Origin: an uncultured Eubacteriales bacterium
GTDB taxonomy: Bacteria; Bacillota; Clostridia; Oscillospirales; Ruminococcaceae
Length of the DNA stretch: 8,017 nucleotides
Reading direction: 5' to 3'
Assembly: GCA_902493155.1 (NCBI GenBank)
Contig: CABUOE010000100.1
Coordinates: forward strand, 1 to 8,017
The position numbers and the translations under genes are program-made. Every line of letters starts with the position of its first letter. Within the stretch, counting starts at the first letter, position 1. The notes under the pieces are model-generated. The model saw only the letters and a program-made list of their open reading frames with translations, did not search any database and had not been told where the DNA came from. Positions 1-5,948 of this stretch are shown here, piece by piece.

Positions 1-703
1 TCTCGGTGCCGATGATGCACTCCTCGTCGGTCTGTAAGGCGTAATCGAGAATCGCCGCGGTGGAACCCACCACGTCGGCGTACTTAAGGGCCTCGGCGGG
101 AATTTCCGGGTGCATCAGCAGCTTTGCCTTGGGGTGCAGCGCCTTCGCCCGCTCACAATCCTCCGCAGTAATGGCGTTGTGGACGGGGCAGCAGCCGTCC
201 CAGAGAGTGATGTTCTTTTCCGGGACGTTTTCTTTGACATAACTCCCCAGATTCTTGTCCGGGATGAAGAGAATGTCCTTTTGCCCGATGTTTCTGACAA
301 TCTGCAAAGCGCTGGACGAGGTGACGCAGACGTCGCATTCGGCTTTCAAAGCGGCGGTGGTGTTGATGTAGGCCACGATACAGGTATCAGGATTCTCTTT
401 TTTGTATTCCCGCACCCGCTGGGGCGCAATCTGCTCCGCCATGGGGCAGGTGGCCTCGGGAGCCGGCAGCAGGACGGTCTTTTCCGGGGAAAGCATCTTG
501 ATGGTCTCCGCCATAAACCGGACGCCGCACATGACGACTAAGCTTTCCGGCAGCTTTGCCGCAATGGTGCTGAGCTTGTAGGAATCCCCCGTGTGGTCGG
601 CGATTTCCAAGATGTCCGGCGTCTGGTAGCTGTGGGCTAAAATCACCGCCCCCGTCTCTTTTTTGAGTGTCCTGATTTCTTGCTGCAACTGCTGTACTGT
701 CAT
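1..703 (-). CDS. nadA: Quinolinate synthase NadA (3' end cut off by window edge)
   Basis: Quinolinate synthase condenses iminoaspartate with dihydroxyacetone phosphate to quinolinate in de novo NAD synthesis, using a [4Fe-4S] cluster; it is cytosolic. The first 234 residues are visible of a family of about 300. Seen: ILAHSYQ (residues 21-27), GDS (39-41), MCGVRFMAET (58-67) with the first expected cluster cysteine C59, YINTTAALKAECDVC (112-126), FIPDKNLGSYV (146-156), WDGCCPVH (168-175) with C172 the likely second ligand, MHPE (197-200) and GSTAAIL. The third cysteine ligand should lie beyond the edge. Two small departures from the usual family motifs are R62 where His is common (CGVHFMAET) and Ile after HPE where Cys is common. 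The start at 703 is preferred because AAAGGA lies 12 nt upstream; the in-frame ATG at 715 sits almost on top of that site. nadB/nadC often follow nadA and would be off the left edge. Confidence 0.95.
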   Translation of the reverse strand, partial: MTVQQLQQEIRTLKKETGAVILAHSYQTPDILEIADHTGDSYKLSTIAAKLPESLVVMCGVRFMAETIKMLSPEKTVLLPAPEATCPMAEQIAPQRVREYKKENPDTCIVAYINTTAALKAECDVCVTSSSALQIVRNIGQKDILFIPDKNLGSYVKENVPEKNITLWDGCCPVHNAITAEDCERAKALHPKAKLLMHPEIPAEALKYADVVGSTAAILDYALQTDEECIIGTE

Positions 704-887
704 ACCTATAACCATTCCTTTCAGGGAAGCTGGGTTCCGCCATTGTATTGGAGACAAAAATCCCAACTCCAGTTTGAAAGTCTGCTTTCAAACTACCGCC
801 TTTCCAAAAAGGCTCCTTTTTTACGATTCATCGGTTCTGTCTAAGGATCCCCCCGCCCTCCCCGGAGCGGAAGTTTCCTCAAAACTC
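704..887 (-). promoter_or_regulatory. Structured 5' leader of nadA
   Basis: The untranslated stretch between the nadA promoter and ATG has two clear hairpins. One is a perfect 10-bp inverted repeat, AGTTTGAAAG (771-780) / CTTTCAAACT (785-794), loop of 4. The other is GCCTTT (798-803) / AAAGGC (808-813), loop CCAA; on the plus strand it is followed by TCC and six T (817-822), so it resembles a terminator for plus-strand transcription, while on the minus strand it is just a stem. The same bases can also pair as AAAAAGG (806-812) / CCTTTTT (815-821). No convincing gene lies here. I do not recognise a known riboswitch class; attenuation or RNA stability roles are speculation. Confidence 0.4.
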
Positions 888-893
888 CCCTTG

Positions 894-922
894 ATTTTAC
901 CCGATTTGACGTTCTCTGTCAA
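894..922 (-). promoter_or_regulatory. Promoter of nadA, with an inverted repeat over the -35
   Basis: Read on the minus strand: TTGACA (917-922), 17-nt spacer, TAAAAT (894-899), a near-consensus sigma-A promoter. The predicted start of transcription is near 887, giving a leader of about 185 nt before the nadA ATG. The -35 box is one arm of an inverted repeat, TTGAC-N7-GTCAA (906-922), which could be an operator. NiaR is the known NAD-gene repressor in Firmicutes, but I cannot match this to its site from memory. Confidence 0.65.
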
Positions 923-930
923 TCCTGGCG

Positions 931-958
931 CAAAAACGGGGAGGGATTCCCCTCCCCG
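931..958 (-). terminator. Rho-independent terminator facing leftward
   Basis: A perfect 9-bp stem, CGGGGAGGG (937-945) / CCCTCCCCG (950-958), with a 4-nt loop. On the minus strand it is followed directly by TTTTT (932-936), the layout of an intrinsic terminator. It lies downstream of cysK and the repeat array and just upstream of the nadA promoter, so it should separate cysK transcripts from nadA. On the plus strand no T tract follows. Confidence 0.65.
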
Positions 959-1003
959 ACGATACAAACCTTTGGCCTATATCCAAAGCGAAAAGGACAT
1001 CCT

Positions 1004-1361
1004 GTTTCAATCCACGCCCCGCAGGGGGCGGCTGATGGAACGTCCACCGATGACACCGGAAGAGCTGTTTCAACCCACGCGCCAAAAAGGCGCGGCCCCA
1101 AAACAGACAAGCTGCCGATTCGTCAGGTTATTTCAATCCTCGCTTCCCCATTGGGAAGCGGCACAGCGCGCCGAACTGCTGGGCGCGATCCGACTGCCGT
1201 TTCAACCCGCGCCGCGCCTGTAATGAGACGCAGCGGCCGCCATAATGACCTTGACGCCCTCCTAAATGTAACTTCAACCCACGCGGCAACATGACCGCCG
1301 AGCAGTTTGTCTGGGCCTGGATATTTCAACCCGCGCAGCCGCCCGCCTTCTCCGGGGACGC
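1004..1361 (-). CRISPR. Degenerate, type I-C-like CRISPR array with variable hairpins (six units)
   Basis: Six units start at 1004, 1067, 1130, 1199, 1271 and 1323, each with a match to RYTTCAAYCCNCGC (plus-strand reading). Its reverse complement resembles the 3' end of type I-C repeats (GCGTGGATTGAAAC). Next comes a hairpin whose sequence differs per unit: CGCCCC/GGGGCG (1015-1020/1025-1030), CGCGCC/GGCGCG (1078-1083/1089-1094), CGCTTCCC/GGGAAGCG (1141-1148/1153-1160), GCCGC/GCGGC (1211-1215/1233-1237), a weak GCGG/CCGC (1283-1286/1295-1298), and none clear in the sixth. Remaining spacer-like stretches are about 34, 33, 36, 33 and 22 nt, unlike one another. In I-C orientation the array is transcribed from the minus strand. 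No cas genes are in the window. In a working array repeats are nearly identical, so this is either a decayed array, a misassembled one, or a different hairpin-repeat element. Confidence is for CRISPR descent. Confidence 0.5.
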
Positions 1362-1414
1362 TATCTACACAAACTTCTGACAAAGCGGCCCCCCGTCCGC
1401 CGGCCGGACACGCC

Positions 1415-2347
1415 TTATTCCACCTCAAACAGCGGGGTGGACAGATACCGCTCTCCCGTATCCGGCAGTAGCACGACAATCCGTTTGCCCGCGTTTTCGG
1501 GTCTTAAAGCCAGCACGCTTGCAGCGTGGAGAGCCGCTCCCGACGAGATGCCGACCAGCAGCCCTTCCGTTTTGGCCGCTTCACGGGAGGCGACGTAAGC
1601 TTCCTCATTCTCCACCGTAATCACTTCGTCGATGATGTCCACGTTCAGGTTCCCCGGAATGAACCCCGCGCCGATGCCCTGCAAGCCGTGCGGCCCGGGC
1701 TGCCCGCCGGAGATAACCGGGGAGTTTTTGGGCTCCACCGCAACCACCTTCACGCCGGGAATCTCCTGCTTCAGCACTTCACCGATTCCGGTGAGGGTGC
1801 CGCCGGTACCGACCCCAGCTACGAAAATGTCCACCTTTTTGTCGGTGTCCTTAAGAATTTCCTGAGCGGTGGTTTTCCGGTGAGCCTCGGGGTTTGCCGG
1901 GTTCTCAAACTGCTGTGGGATAAAGGAATTGGGGTTTTCTTTGTGGAGCTCCTCCGCTTTGGCGATGGCCCCCTTCATCCCCAGCTTGCCGTCGGTGAGG
2001 CAGAGTTCCGCCCCCAAAGCCGCAACCAGTTTGCGCCGCTCGACGCTCATGGTCTCGGGCATGGTGAGAATGAGTTTATACCCTCTGGCCGCCGCTACGA
2101 ACGCAAGCCCCACGCCAGTGTTGCCGCTGGTGGGCTCGATGATAATTGTGTCCTTGTTAATGAGGCCCTTCTGCTCTGCATCGAGGATCATGGCGTAGGC
2201 CGCCCGGTCTTTGACAGAGCCCAGAGGGTTAAAGTATTCGAGCTTTGCGTCGATTTCGGCCCCCAGGCCCCGTTTTTCAGCAAAGCGGCTCAGATTGAGC
2301 AGGGGGGTGCTGCCGATGAGTTCGGTAAGGGAATTTTTGATATTCAT
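1415..2347 (-). CDS. cysK: O-acetylserine sulfhydrylase (cysteine synthase A)
   Basis: This PLP enzyme makes cysteine from O-acetylserine and sulfide in the cytosol. The 310-aa product has the family's usual length. Seen: N-terminal ELIGSTPLL, NPLGSVKDR with the PLP-binding Lys46, the TSGNTG substrate loop (73-78), VAGVGTGGTLTG (phosphate-binding glycine loop) and GISSGAA near the C-terminus. I chose ATG at 2347 over an in-frame ATG at 2356 because AAAGGA lies 8 nt before 2347, whereas the 2356 ATG overlaps that site. The gene is monocistronic as far as seen, with its own consensus promoter, and no good terminator directly follows its stop: a GTCCG/CGGAC stem (1395-1409) lacks a T tract, so transcripts may extend through the repeat array to the terminator at 931-958. 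CysM-type or cystathionine synthases share the fold, but the motifs fit CysK best. Confidence 0.95.
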   Translation of the reverse strand: MNIKNSLTELIGSTPLLNLSRFAEKRGLGAEIDAKLEYFNPLGSVKDRAAYAMILDAEQKGLINKDTIIIEPTSGNTGVGLAFVAAARGYKLILTMPETMSVERRKLVAALGAELCLTDGKLGMKGAIAKAEELHKENPNSFIPQQFENPANPEAHRKTTAQEILKDTDKKVDIFVAGVGTGGTLTGIGEVLKQEIPGVKVVAVEPKNSPVISGGQPGPHGLQGIGAGFIPGNLNVDIIDEVITVENEEAYVASREAAKTEGLLVGISSGAALHAASVLALRPENAGKRIVVLLPDTGERYLSTPLFEVE

Positions 2348-2388
2348 CAGAACCATCCTTTCGGAAACATTTGGAAAATTTTAATTAC

Positions 2389-2421
2389 TAGTATTATACT
2401 ATGAATTAAAATTCTTGTCAA
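2389..2421 (-). promoter_or_regulatory. Consensus promoter of cysK with a palindrome on the -10 box
   Basis: Minus strand: TTGACA (2416-2421), 17-nt spacer, TATAAT (2393-2398), an exact sigma-A consensus. The -10 box is the centre of a perfect 13-nt palindrome, TAGTATTATACTA (2389-2401), and a second one, GAATT-AA-AATTC (2403-2414), fills the spacer. A promoter this strong usually needs repression. In Firmicutes the Rrf2-family regulator CymR controls cysteine genes, but a match to its operator is only a guess here. Confidence 0.75.
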
Positions 2422-2477
2422 TACAAACTTCCCCCTCCCCTTTTGCCTCATTGTTATGCATTTTGTCAAATCGGGGC

Positions 2478-2506
2478 TTGAAATGGGACAGTTGTTATAC
2501 TATAAT
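2478..2506 (+). promoter_or_regulatory. Promoter of the tsaE-tsaB run
   Basis: TTGAAA (2478-2483), 17-nt spacer, TATAAT (2501-2506), pointing away from the cysK promoter. Transcription would start near 2513, about 60 nt before the tsaE ATG. The -10 region lies inside GTTAT-N10-ATAAC (2493-2512), a possible but unproven operator. Confidence 0.7.
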
Positions 2507-2574
2507 AGATAACAGAAAAATAAAATGACCCAAAATGGGGCATTGATTCGATTAAATACAGATTGGGAGCGTTT

Positions 2575-3000
2575 ATGATCCGATTTACTTCCCATTCCCC
2601 CAAAGAAACCGAAAATTTCGCCTATGAGCTCTCCAAAAAGCTCCGGGCAGGCGACGTTTTGGCCTTCCGGGGCAGTTTAGGCGCCGGAAAAACCGCCTTT
2701 GTCCGTGGGCTTGCCAAGGGCCTTTCCCCCGATGCGCAGGTCTCAAGCCCCACCTTCGCCTTGGTCAACGACTACGGAGGGGACATCCCCCTTTACCACT
2801 TTGATATGTACCGCATCACCTCGATGGACGACCTTTACTCCACCGGGTTTTTTGACTATCTGGACATGGGCGGGATTTTGGCCATCGAGTGGAGCGAAAA
2901 CGTCGAATTCGCCCTGCCGCCCGACACCATCACCGTCTCCATCGAGCCTAAAAGCGATGAGGAGCGGAATATCACCGTCACCGGAGGGGAACGATTTTGA
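2575..3000 (+). CDS. tsaE: tRNA t6A37 biosynthesis ATPase TsaE
   Basis: TsaE is the small P-loop ATPase that works with TsaB and TsaD to make N6-threonylcarbamoyladenosine at position 37 of ANN-decoding tRNAs. The 141-aa protein is of usual length. Seen: Walker A GSLGAGKT (33-40), SSPTFALV (57-64), the YHFDMYR block (74-80), and AIEWSE further on, all hallmarks of the family. The ATG at 2575 is chosen because GGGAG lies 5 nt upstream; a TTG at 2563 would add four residues but has no site of its own. It is the first gene after the promoter at 2478-2506 and overlaps tsaB by 4 nt, indicating translational coupling. Confidence 0.95.
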   Translation: MIRFTSHSPKETENFAYELSKKLRAGDVLAFRGSLGAGKTAFVRGLAKGLSPDAQVSSPTFALVNDYGGDIPLYHFDMYRITSMDDLYSTGFFDYLDMGGILAIEWSENVEFALPPDTITVSIEPKSDEERNITVTGGERF

Positions 3001-3704
3001 AGATACTCGCCTTGGATACCTCGGCCAAGACCGCCGCAGCGGCGGTGGTCCAAGAGGATAAAATACTCTGCCGCACAAGCGTTACGGTAAACCTCACCCA
3101 TTCCCAGACCCTGCTGCCTCTGTGCGACGCCATGCTCAAGGCCGCCGGAATGTCCCTTAAGGAGATGGATTTATTCGCCGTAAGCGCCGGCCCCGGTTCC
3201 TTTACCGGCCTGCGCATCGGCATCGGCGCGATTAAGGGGATGGCACAGGGGCTCAACAAACCCTGCGTCGGCGTTTCGACACTGGAAGCACTCTCCTGCA
3301 ACTACATGGGGCTTGAGGGCCTTACCTGCGCCGTCATGGACGCCCGATGCCAGCAGGTCTACACCGCCACCTTCCGGGTGGATGGCGGCTATCCTCAGCG
3401 CCTCACCCCCGACGAAGCCGTCACCATCGGCGAGCTTGCGGGCAAGCTCGCCTCCTACGATGCGCCCATCACCTTTGTGGGCGACGGTGCCGTCCTCTGC
3501 TACAACGCGTTAAAGGACAGGCTCCCCGTCACCCTCGCCCCGCCTCAGCTGAGGCTCCAGGACGCGGCATCCGTTGGCTTCGCAGCCCAGCGTTTCCTCC
3601 AAAACGGCGGACAGCCCTTGGATGCTTCTGCGCTGATGCCTCAATACCTCCGCCTCCCCCAGGCGGAACGGGAGCTTTTAAAGAAAACCCAGGCGGCAAA
3701 ATAA
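2997..3704 (+). CDS. tsaB: tRNA t6A37 biosynthesis protein TsaB
   Basis: TsaB is the non-catalytic ASKHA-fold partner that dimerises with TsaD and recruits TsaE in t6A synthesis. The 235-aa product has the family features: LALDTS at the N-terminus, HSQTLLP (35-41), SAGPGSFTGLRIG (63-75) and MDARCQQVYTA. It starts at TTG, within the TTGA that also holds the tsaE stop codon; a strong GGAGGGG lies 7 nt upstream, so the rare start is well supported. In many Firmicutes rimI and tsaD follow tsaB; here neither does, and rpiB comes next after 67 nt, so tsaD must be elsewhere. Confidence 0.94.
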   Translation: MKILALDTSAKTAAAAVVQEDKILCRTSVTVNLTHSQTLLPLCDAMLKAAGMSLKEMDLFAVSAGPGSFTGLRIGIGAIKGMAQGLNKPCVGVSTLEALSCNYMGLEGLTCAVMDARCQQVYTATFRVDGGYPQRLTPDEAVTIGELAGKLASYDAPITFVGDGAVLCYNALKDRLPVTLAPPQLRLQDAASVGFAAQRFLQNGGQPLDASALMPQYLRLPQAERELLKKTQAAK

Positions 3705-3771
3705 GGATTTTACCGAAAAGAGCAGACCGGCAAAAATCCCAGACGCCCCACACAGAAAGGAACGATACAAA

Positions 3772-4206
3772 ATGATCGCATTAGCCTCTGACCACGGCGG
3801 ATACGCCCTCAAAGAAGCCGTCAAACAACACCTGGATGAACGGAAGATCCCCTATAAAGACTACGGATGCTTTTCTGAAGCGTCGGTAGACTACCCAGAC
3901 ATGGCGAAACTAGCCTGCGACGCGGTGGTGAGCGGCGAATGCGAAAAAGCCCTCCTTTTCTGCGGCACCGGCATCGGCATTTCCATGGCGGCTAACAAGG
4001 TAAAAGGCATCCGGGCCGCCTGCTGCTCCGACTACTTCTCGGCGAAATACACCCGGCTCCACAACGACGCAAACGCTCTCTGCCTGGGCGGACGGGTGGT
4101 AGGCCCAGGGCTTGCCATCGAGCTTGTGGACGTCTTTTTGGACACTCCCTTTGAAGGCGGACGGCACGAAGGCCGCATCGCCAAAATCCATGCCCTGGAA
4201 AAATAG
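3772..4206 (+). CDS. rpiB: Ribose-5-phosphate isomerase B
   Basis: RpiB interconverts ribose 5-phosphate and ribulose 5-phosphate in the pentose phosphate pathway. The 144-aa length is typical of the RpiB/LacAB family. Seen: ALASDHGGYALK at the N-terminus with His8, DYPDMA (40-45), CGTGIG (64-69) with the presumed catalytic Cys64, H97 in LHNDANALCLGGR (96-108), and the C-terminal GGRHEGRIAKI. The ATG has AAAGGA 10 nt upstream. No clear promoter lies in the 67 nt after tsaB, so it may be read from the tsaE promoter. Some family members isomerise allose 6-phosphate or galactose 6-phosphate, but nothing nearby suggests such a pathway. Confidence 0.94.
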   Translation: MIALASDHGGYALKEAVKQHLDERKIPYKDYGCFSEASVDYPDMAKLACDAVVSGECEKALLFCGTGIGISMAANKVKGIRAACCSDYFSAKYTRLHNDANALCLGGRVVGPGLAIELVDVFLDTPFEGGRHEGRIAKIHALEK

Positions 4207-4230
4207 AAACGGGCCAAAATCGTGTGTGTT

Positions 4231-4250
4231 TCCCTCCCAGGAGAGGGATT
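4231..4250 (+). terminator. Weak terminator-like hairpin between rpiB and upp
   Basis: TCCCTC (4231-4236) and GAGGGA (4243-4248) form a 6-bp stem with a 6-nt loop, followed by TTTGTGT rather than a true T run. It may attenuate readthrough into upp or protect the rpiB 3' end. The support is slight. Confidence 0.25.
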
Positions 4251-4311
4251 TGTGTATGTAAAAAACGGTTTTCTCCCACTTTTGGGGGCAAGCCTTGAGG
4301 AAAGGACATTG

Positions 4312-4947
4312 ATGAAGATGCTAAAACCGATGATTATGGACCATCCCCTGATCCAGCACAAGATTTCCCTTTTGCGCGACAAAAACACTGGCTCCAAGGA
4401 ATTCAGAGAACTGATTTCCGAAATCGCCATGCTGATGTGCTACGAGGCCACCCGCGACCTGCCTTTAAAAGAGGTTGAAATCGAGACCCCCGTGGCTATC
4501 GCGAAAACCAAGGTCATCAGCGGCCGCAAAATGGCCTTTGTCCCCATCCTTCGGGCAGGACTGGGCATGGTGGAAGGGATGCTCGCTTTGGTTCCCGCCG
4601 CAAAAGTGGGCCACATTGGCCTCTACCGGGATCCTGAAACTTTTGTGCCCCACGAATACTACTGCAAACTTCCCACCGATATCGTGAGCCGAGAAGTTTA
4701 CGTCTTAGACCCCATGCTGGCCACCGGCGGCAGCGCTGTCGACGCCATCCAGATGCTCAAGGACAAGGGCGTCAAACACATGAAGTTTCTCTGCGTCATC
4801 GCCGCTCCCGAGGGACTCAAAGCCCTCACTGAAGCCCATCCCGACGTGCAGATCTACTGCGCCAACCTGGATGAGAAATTAAACGAGCACAAATACATCG
4901 TCCCAGGTCTTGGCGACGCTGGCGACCGCATCTTCGGCACCAAATAA
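4312..4947 (+). CDS. upp: Uracil phosphoribosyltransferase
   Basis: Upp converts uracil and PRPP to UMP in pyrimidine salvage. The 211-aa product matches the usual length of about 209. Seen: DHPLIQHKISLLRDKNTG (10-27), the EFRELISEIAMLMCYEATRDLP block, the ILRAGLGMVEGM loop, the PRPP-binding DPMLATGG (133-140), and the C-terminal uracil-binding GDAGDRIFGT (201-210). The reading frame is open back to 4222, but the start at 4312 is chosen because GAGGAAAGGA lies 5 nt before it and because the family begins close to the DHPL motif. It follows rpiB by 105 nt; both supply nucleotide synthesis. Confidence 0.95.
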   Translation: MKMLKPMIMDHPLIQHKISLLRDKNTGSKEFRELISEIAMLMCYEATRDLPLKEVEIETPVAIAKTKVISGRKMAFVPILRAGLGMVEGMLALVPAAKVGHIGLYRDPETFVPHEYYCKLPTDIVSREVYVLDPMLATGGSAVDAIQMLKDKGVKHMKFLCVIAAPEGLKALTEAHPDVQIYCANLDEKLNEHKYIVPGLGDAGDRIFGTK

Positions 4948-4949
4948 AA

Positions 4950-4978
4950 TTGACGTCAAAGGGGTTCATCTGTATTAC
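4950..4978 (+). promoter_or_regulatory. Possible promoter after upp
   Basis: TTGACG (4950-4955), 17-nt spacer, TATTAC (4973-4978). The -35 is good and the -10 weak. The -35 lies in the 10-nt palindrome TTGACGTCAA (4950-4959). If real it would drive the amidohydrolase gene with a leader of about 155 nt. Confidence 0.3.
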
Positions 4979-5086
4979 GCGGATGAACTCCTTCCACTTT
5001 AAAAAGCGTTGGAAAAGGCGAATGAACCCCGGTTGGACCTTTAAACTTTCTATAAGGCGCGGCTGTCAGCCGCCCGCTGAACCCCC
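4961..5086 (+). repeat. One arm with three alternative pairing partners upstream of the amidohydrolase gene
   Basis: The segment GGGGTTCATC (4961-4970) can pair with GATGAACTCC (4982-4991; 10 bp with one wobble), with ATGAACCCC (5022-5030; 9 bp) or with TGAACCCC (5078-5085; 8 bp). A separate tight hairpin, GCGGCT/AGCCGC (5059-5064/5068-5073), lies in between. These structures exclude each other. Nothing else is recognised in the 194 nt between upp and the next gene. Confidence 0.35.
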
Positions 5087-5141
5087 GCCCCGTTTCAAAG
5101 GGAGATATCACGCCGTTTCTCGGAAAAGGACTCTGATACAC

Positions 5142-5948
5142 ATGCTCATCGACTTTCACACCCACTGTTTTCCGCCTAAAGTGGCGGAAAAAGCCATCCC
5201 CCACTTAGCTTCCATCTGCGGGCAGGAGCCTCTCACCGACGGCACCTTTGACGATACCCGGGAAAAGATGCGGGCCTGGGGAGTGGACAAATTCCTGGCC
5301 CTAAACATCGCCACCGCCCCCAAGCAGCAAACAAATGTCAACAACTTCGCCGCTTCTCTGGATAAAAAGCCCGCCGGCCACAGCAACTGCGTCTGCCGAG
5401 CGTTGGGAAGCGTCCACGCCGCCCCCGACGCCCTCCAGGAACTTTCCCGCATCCGGGAACTGGGCCTCCCCGGTGTAAAAATCCACCCTGACTATCAGGA
5501 GGTGGAAATGGACGACAAAACCCTTTTAGAGGTCTACGACCTCTGTTCCCAGTGGGATATGCTCTGCGTCTTTCACGCCGGCCTTGACCCCGTCTCCCCC
5601 GATGTGACCCGCGTTACGCCGGAAAAAGCGCTTACAATCCACAAAAAGTTCCCCAAGCTCAAAATGGTGCTGGCCCACATGGGGGGATTTGCCCGCTGGG
5701 ATGAGGTGGAGGAACTTCTTGTGGGAACCGGCGTCTTTTTTGACACCTCTCTCGCTTCCGCCCACGTGCCCCCCGAACAGGCCCTGCGCATCATCCAAAA
5801 CCACGGCGCCGAACACATCCTCTTCGGCAGCGACTGCCCCTGGGGTTCCCCGGAAGAAGGCGCCCGATACATCGATGCGCTTCCTCTCACTTCGGCAGAA
5901 AAAGACCGCATTTTCTACCGAAATGCCCTGGAACTGCTCCGCTGGTAG
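5142..5948 (+). CDS. Metal-dependent amidohydrolase (Amidohydro_2-type TIM barrel), substrate unknown
   Basis: The 268-aa protein has the signatures of the amidohydrolase superfamily, of the Amidohydro_2 (2-amino-3-carboxymuconate semialdehyde decarboxylase-like) kind: MLIDFHTH at the very N-terminus with metal ligands H6 and H8, GVKIHPD (111-117, K113 and H115), FHAG with H145, AHMGG with H179, and FGSDCPWG with the catalytic-type D231. Such enzymes are hydrolases or decarboxylases on C-N, C-O or C-C bonds; the substrate cannot be told from sequence. No signal peptide is seen, so it is probably cytosolic. The frame is open upstream to 4950, but start 5142 is favoured by AAAGGA 11 nt before it and by the family's start at the HxH strand. 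It is transcribed with upp at 194 nt distance or from its own weak promoter. Neighbours give no pathway hint. Confidence 0.85.
   Translation: MLIDFHTHCFPPKVAEKAIPHLASICGQEPLTDGTFDDTREKMRAWGVDKFLALNIATAPKQQTNVNNFAASLDKKPAGHSNCVCRALGSVHAAPDALQELSRIRELGLPGVKIHPDYQEVEMDDKTLLEVYDLCSQWDMLCVFHAGLDPVSPDVTRVTPEKALTIHKKFPKLKMVLAHMGGFARWDEVEELLVGTGVFFDTSLASAHVPPEQALRIIQNHGAEHILFGSDCPWGSPEEGARYIDALPLTSAEKDRIFYRNALELLRW

Noticed and set aside
663..1223. A 186-codon plus-strand open frame from the nadA start into the repeat array
   Set aside because: It crosses the nadA promoter, terminator and repeats, has no ribosome-binding site, no recognisable domain and low-complexity composition; it is a GC-driven chance frame.
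2348..2392. T-box or SAM riboswitch upstream of cysK
   Set aside because: The leader between the -10 box and the start codon is only about 40 nt, too short for either.
1526..2404. A 292-codon plus-strand open frame opposite cysK
   Set aside because: It is the antisense shadow of a clear cysK gene and reads through its promoter; the translation matches no family.
4222..4311. A 30-residue N-terminal extension of Upp
   Set aside because: The frame is open, but the strong GAGGAAAGGA site precedes 4312 and the family does not carry such an extension.
4950..5141. A 64-residue N-terminal extension of the amidohydrolase
   Set aside because: The stretch is rich in Arg, Lys and Pro, covers hairpins and a possible promoter, and the family begins at the HxH strand seen right after the ATG at 5142.
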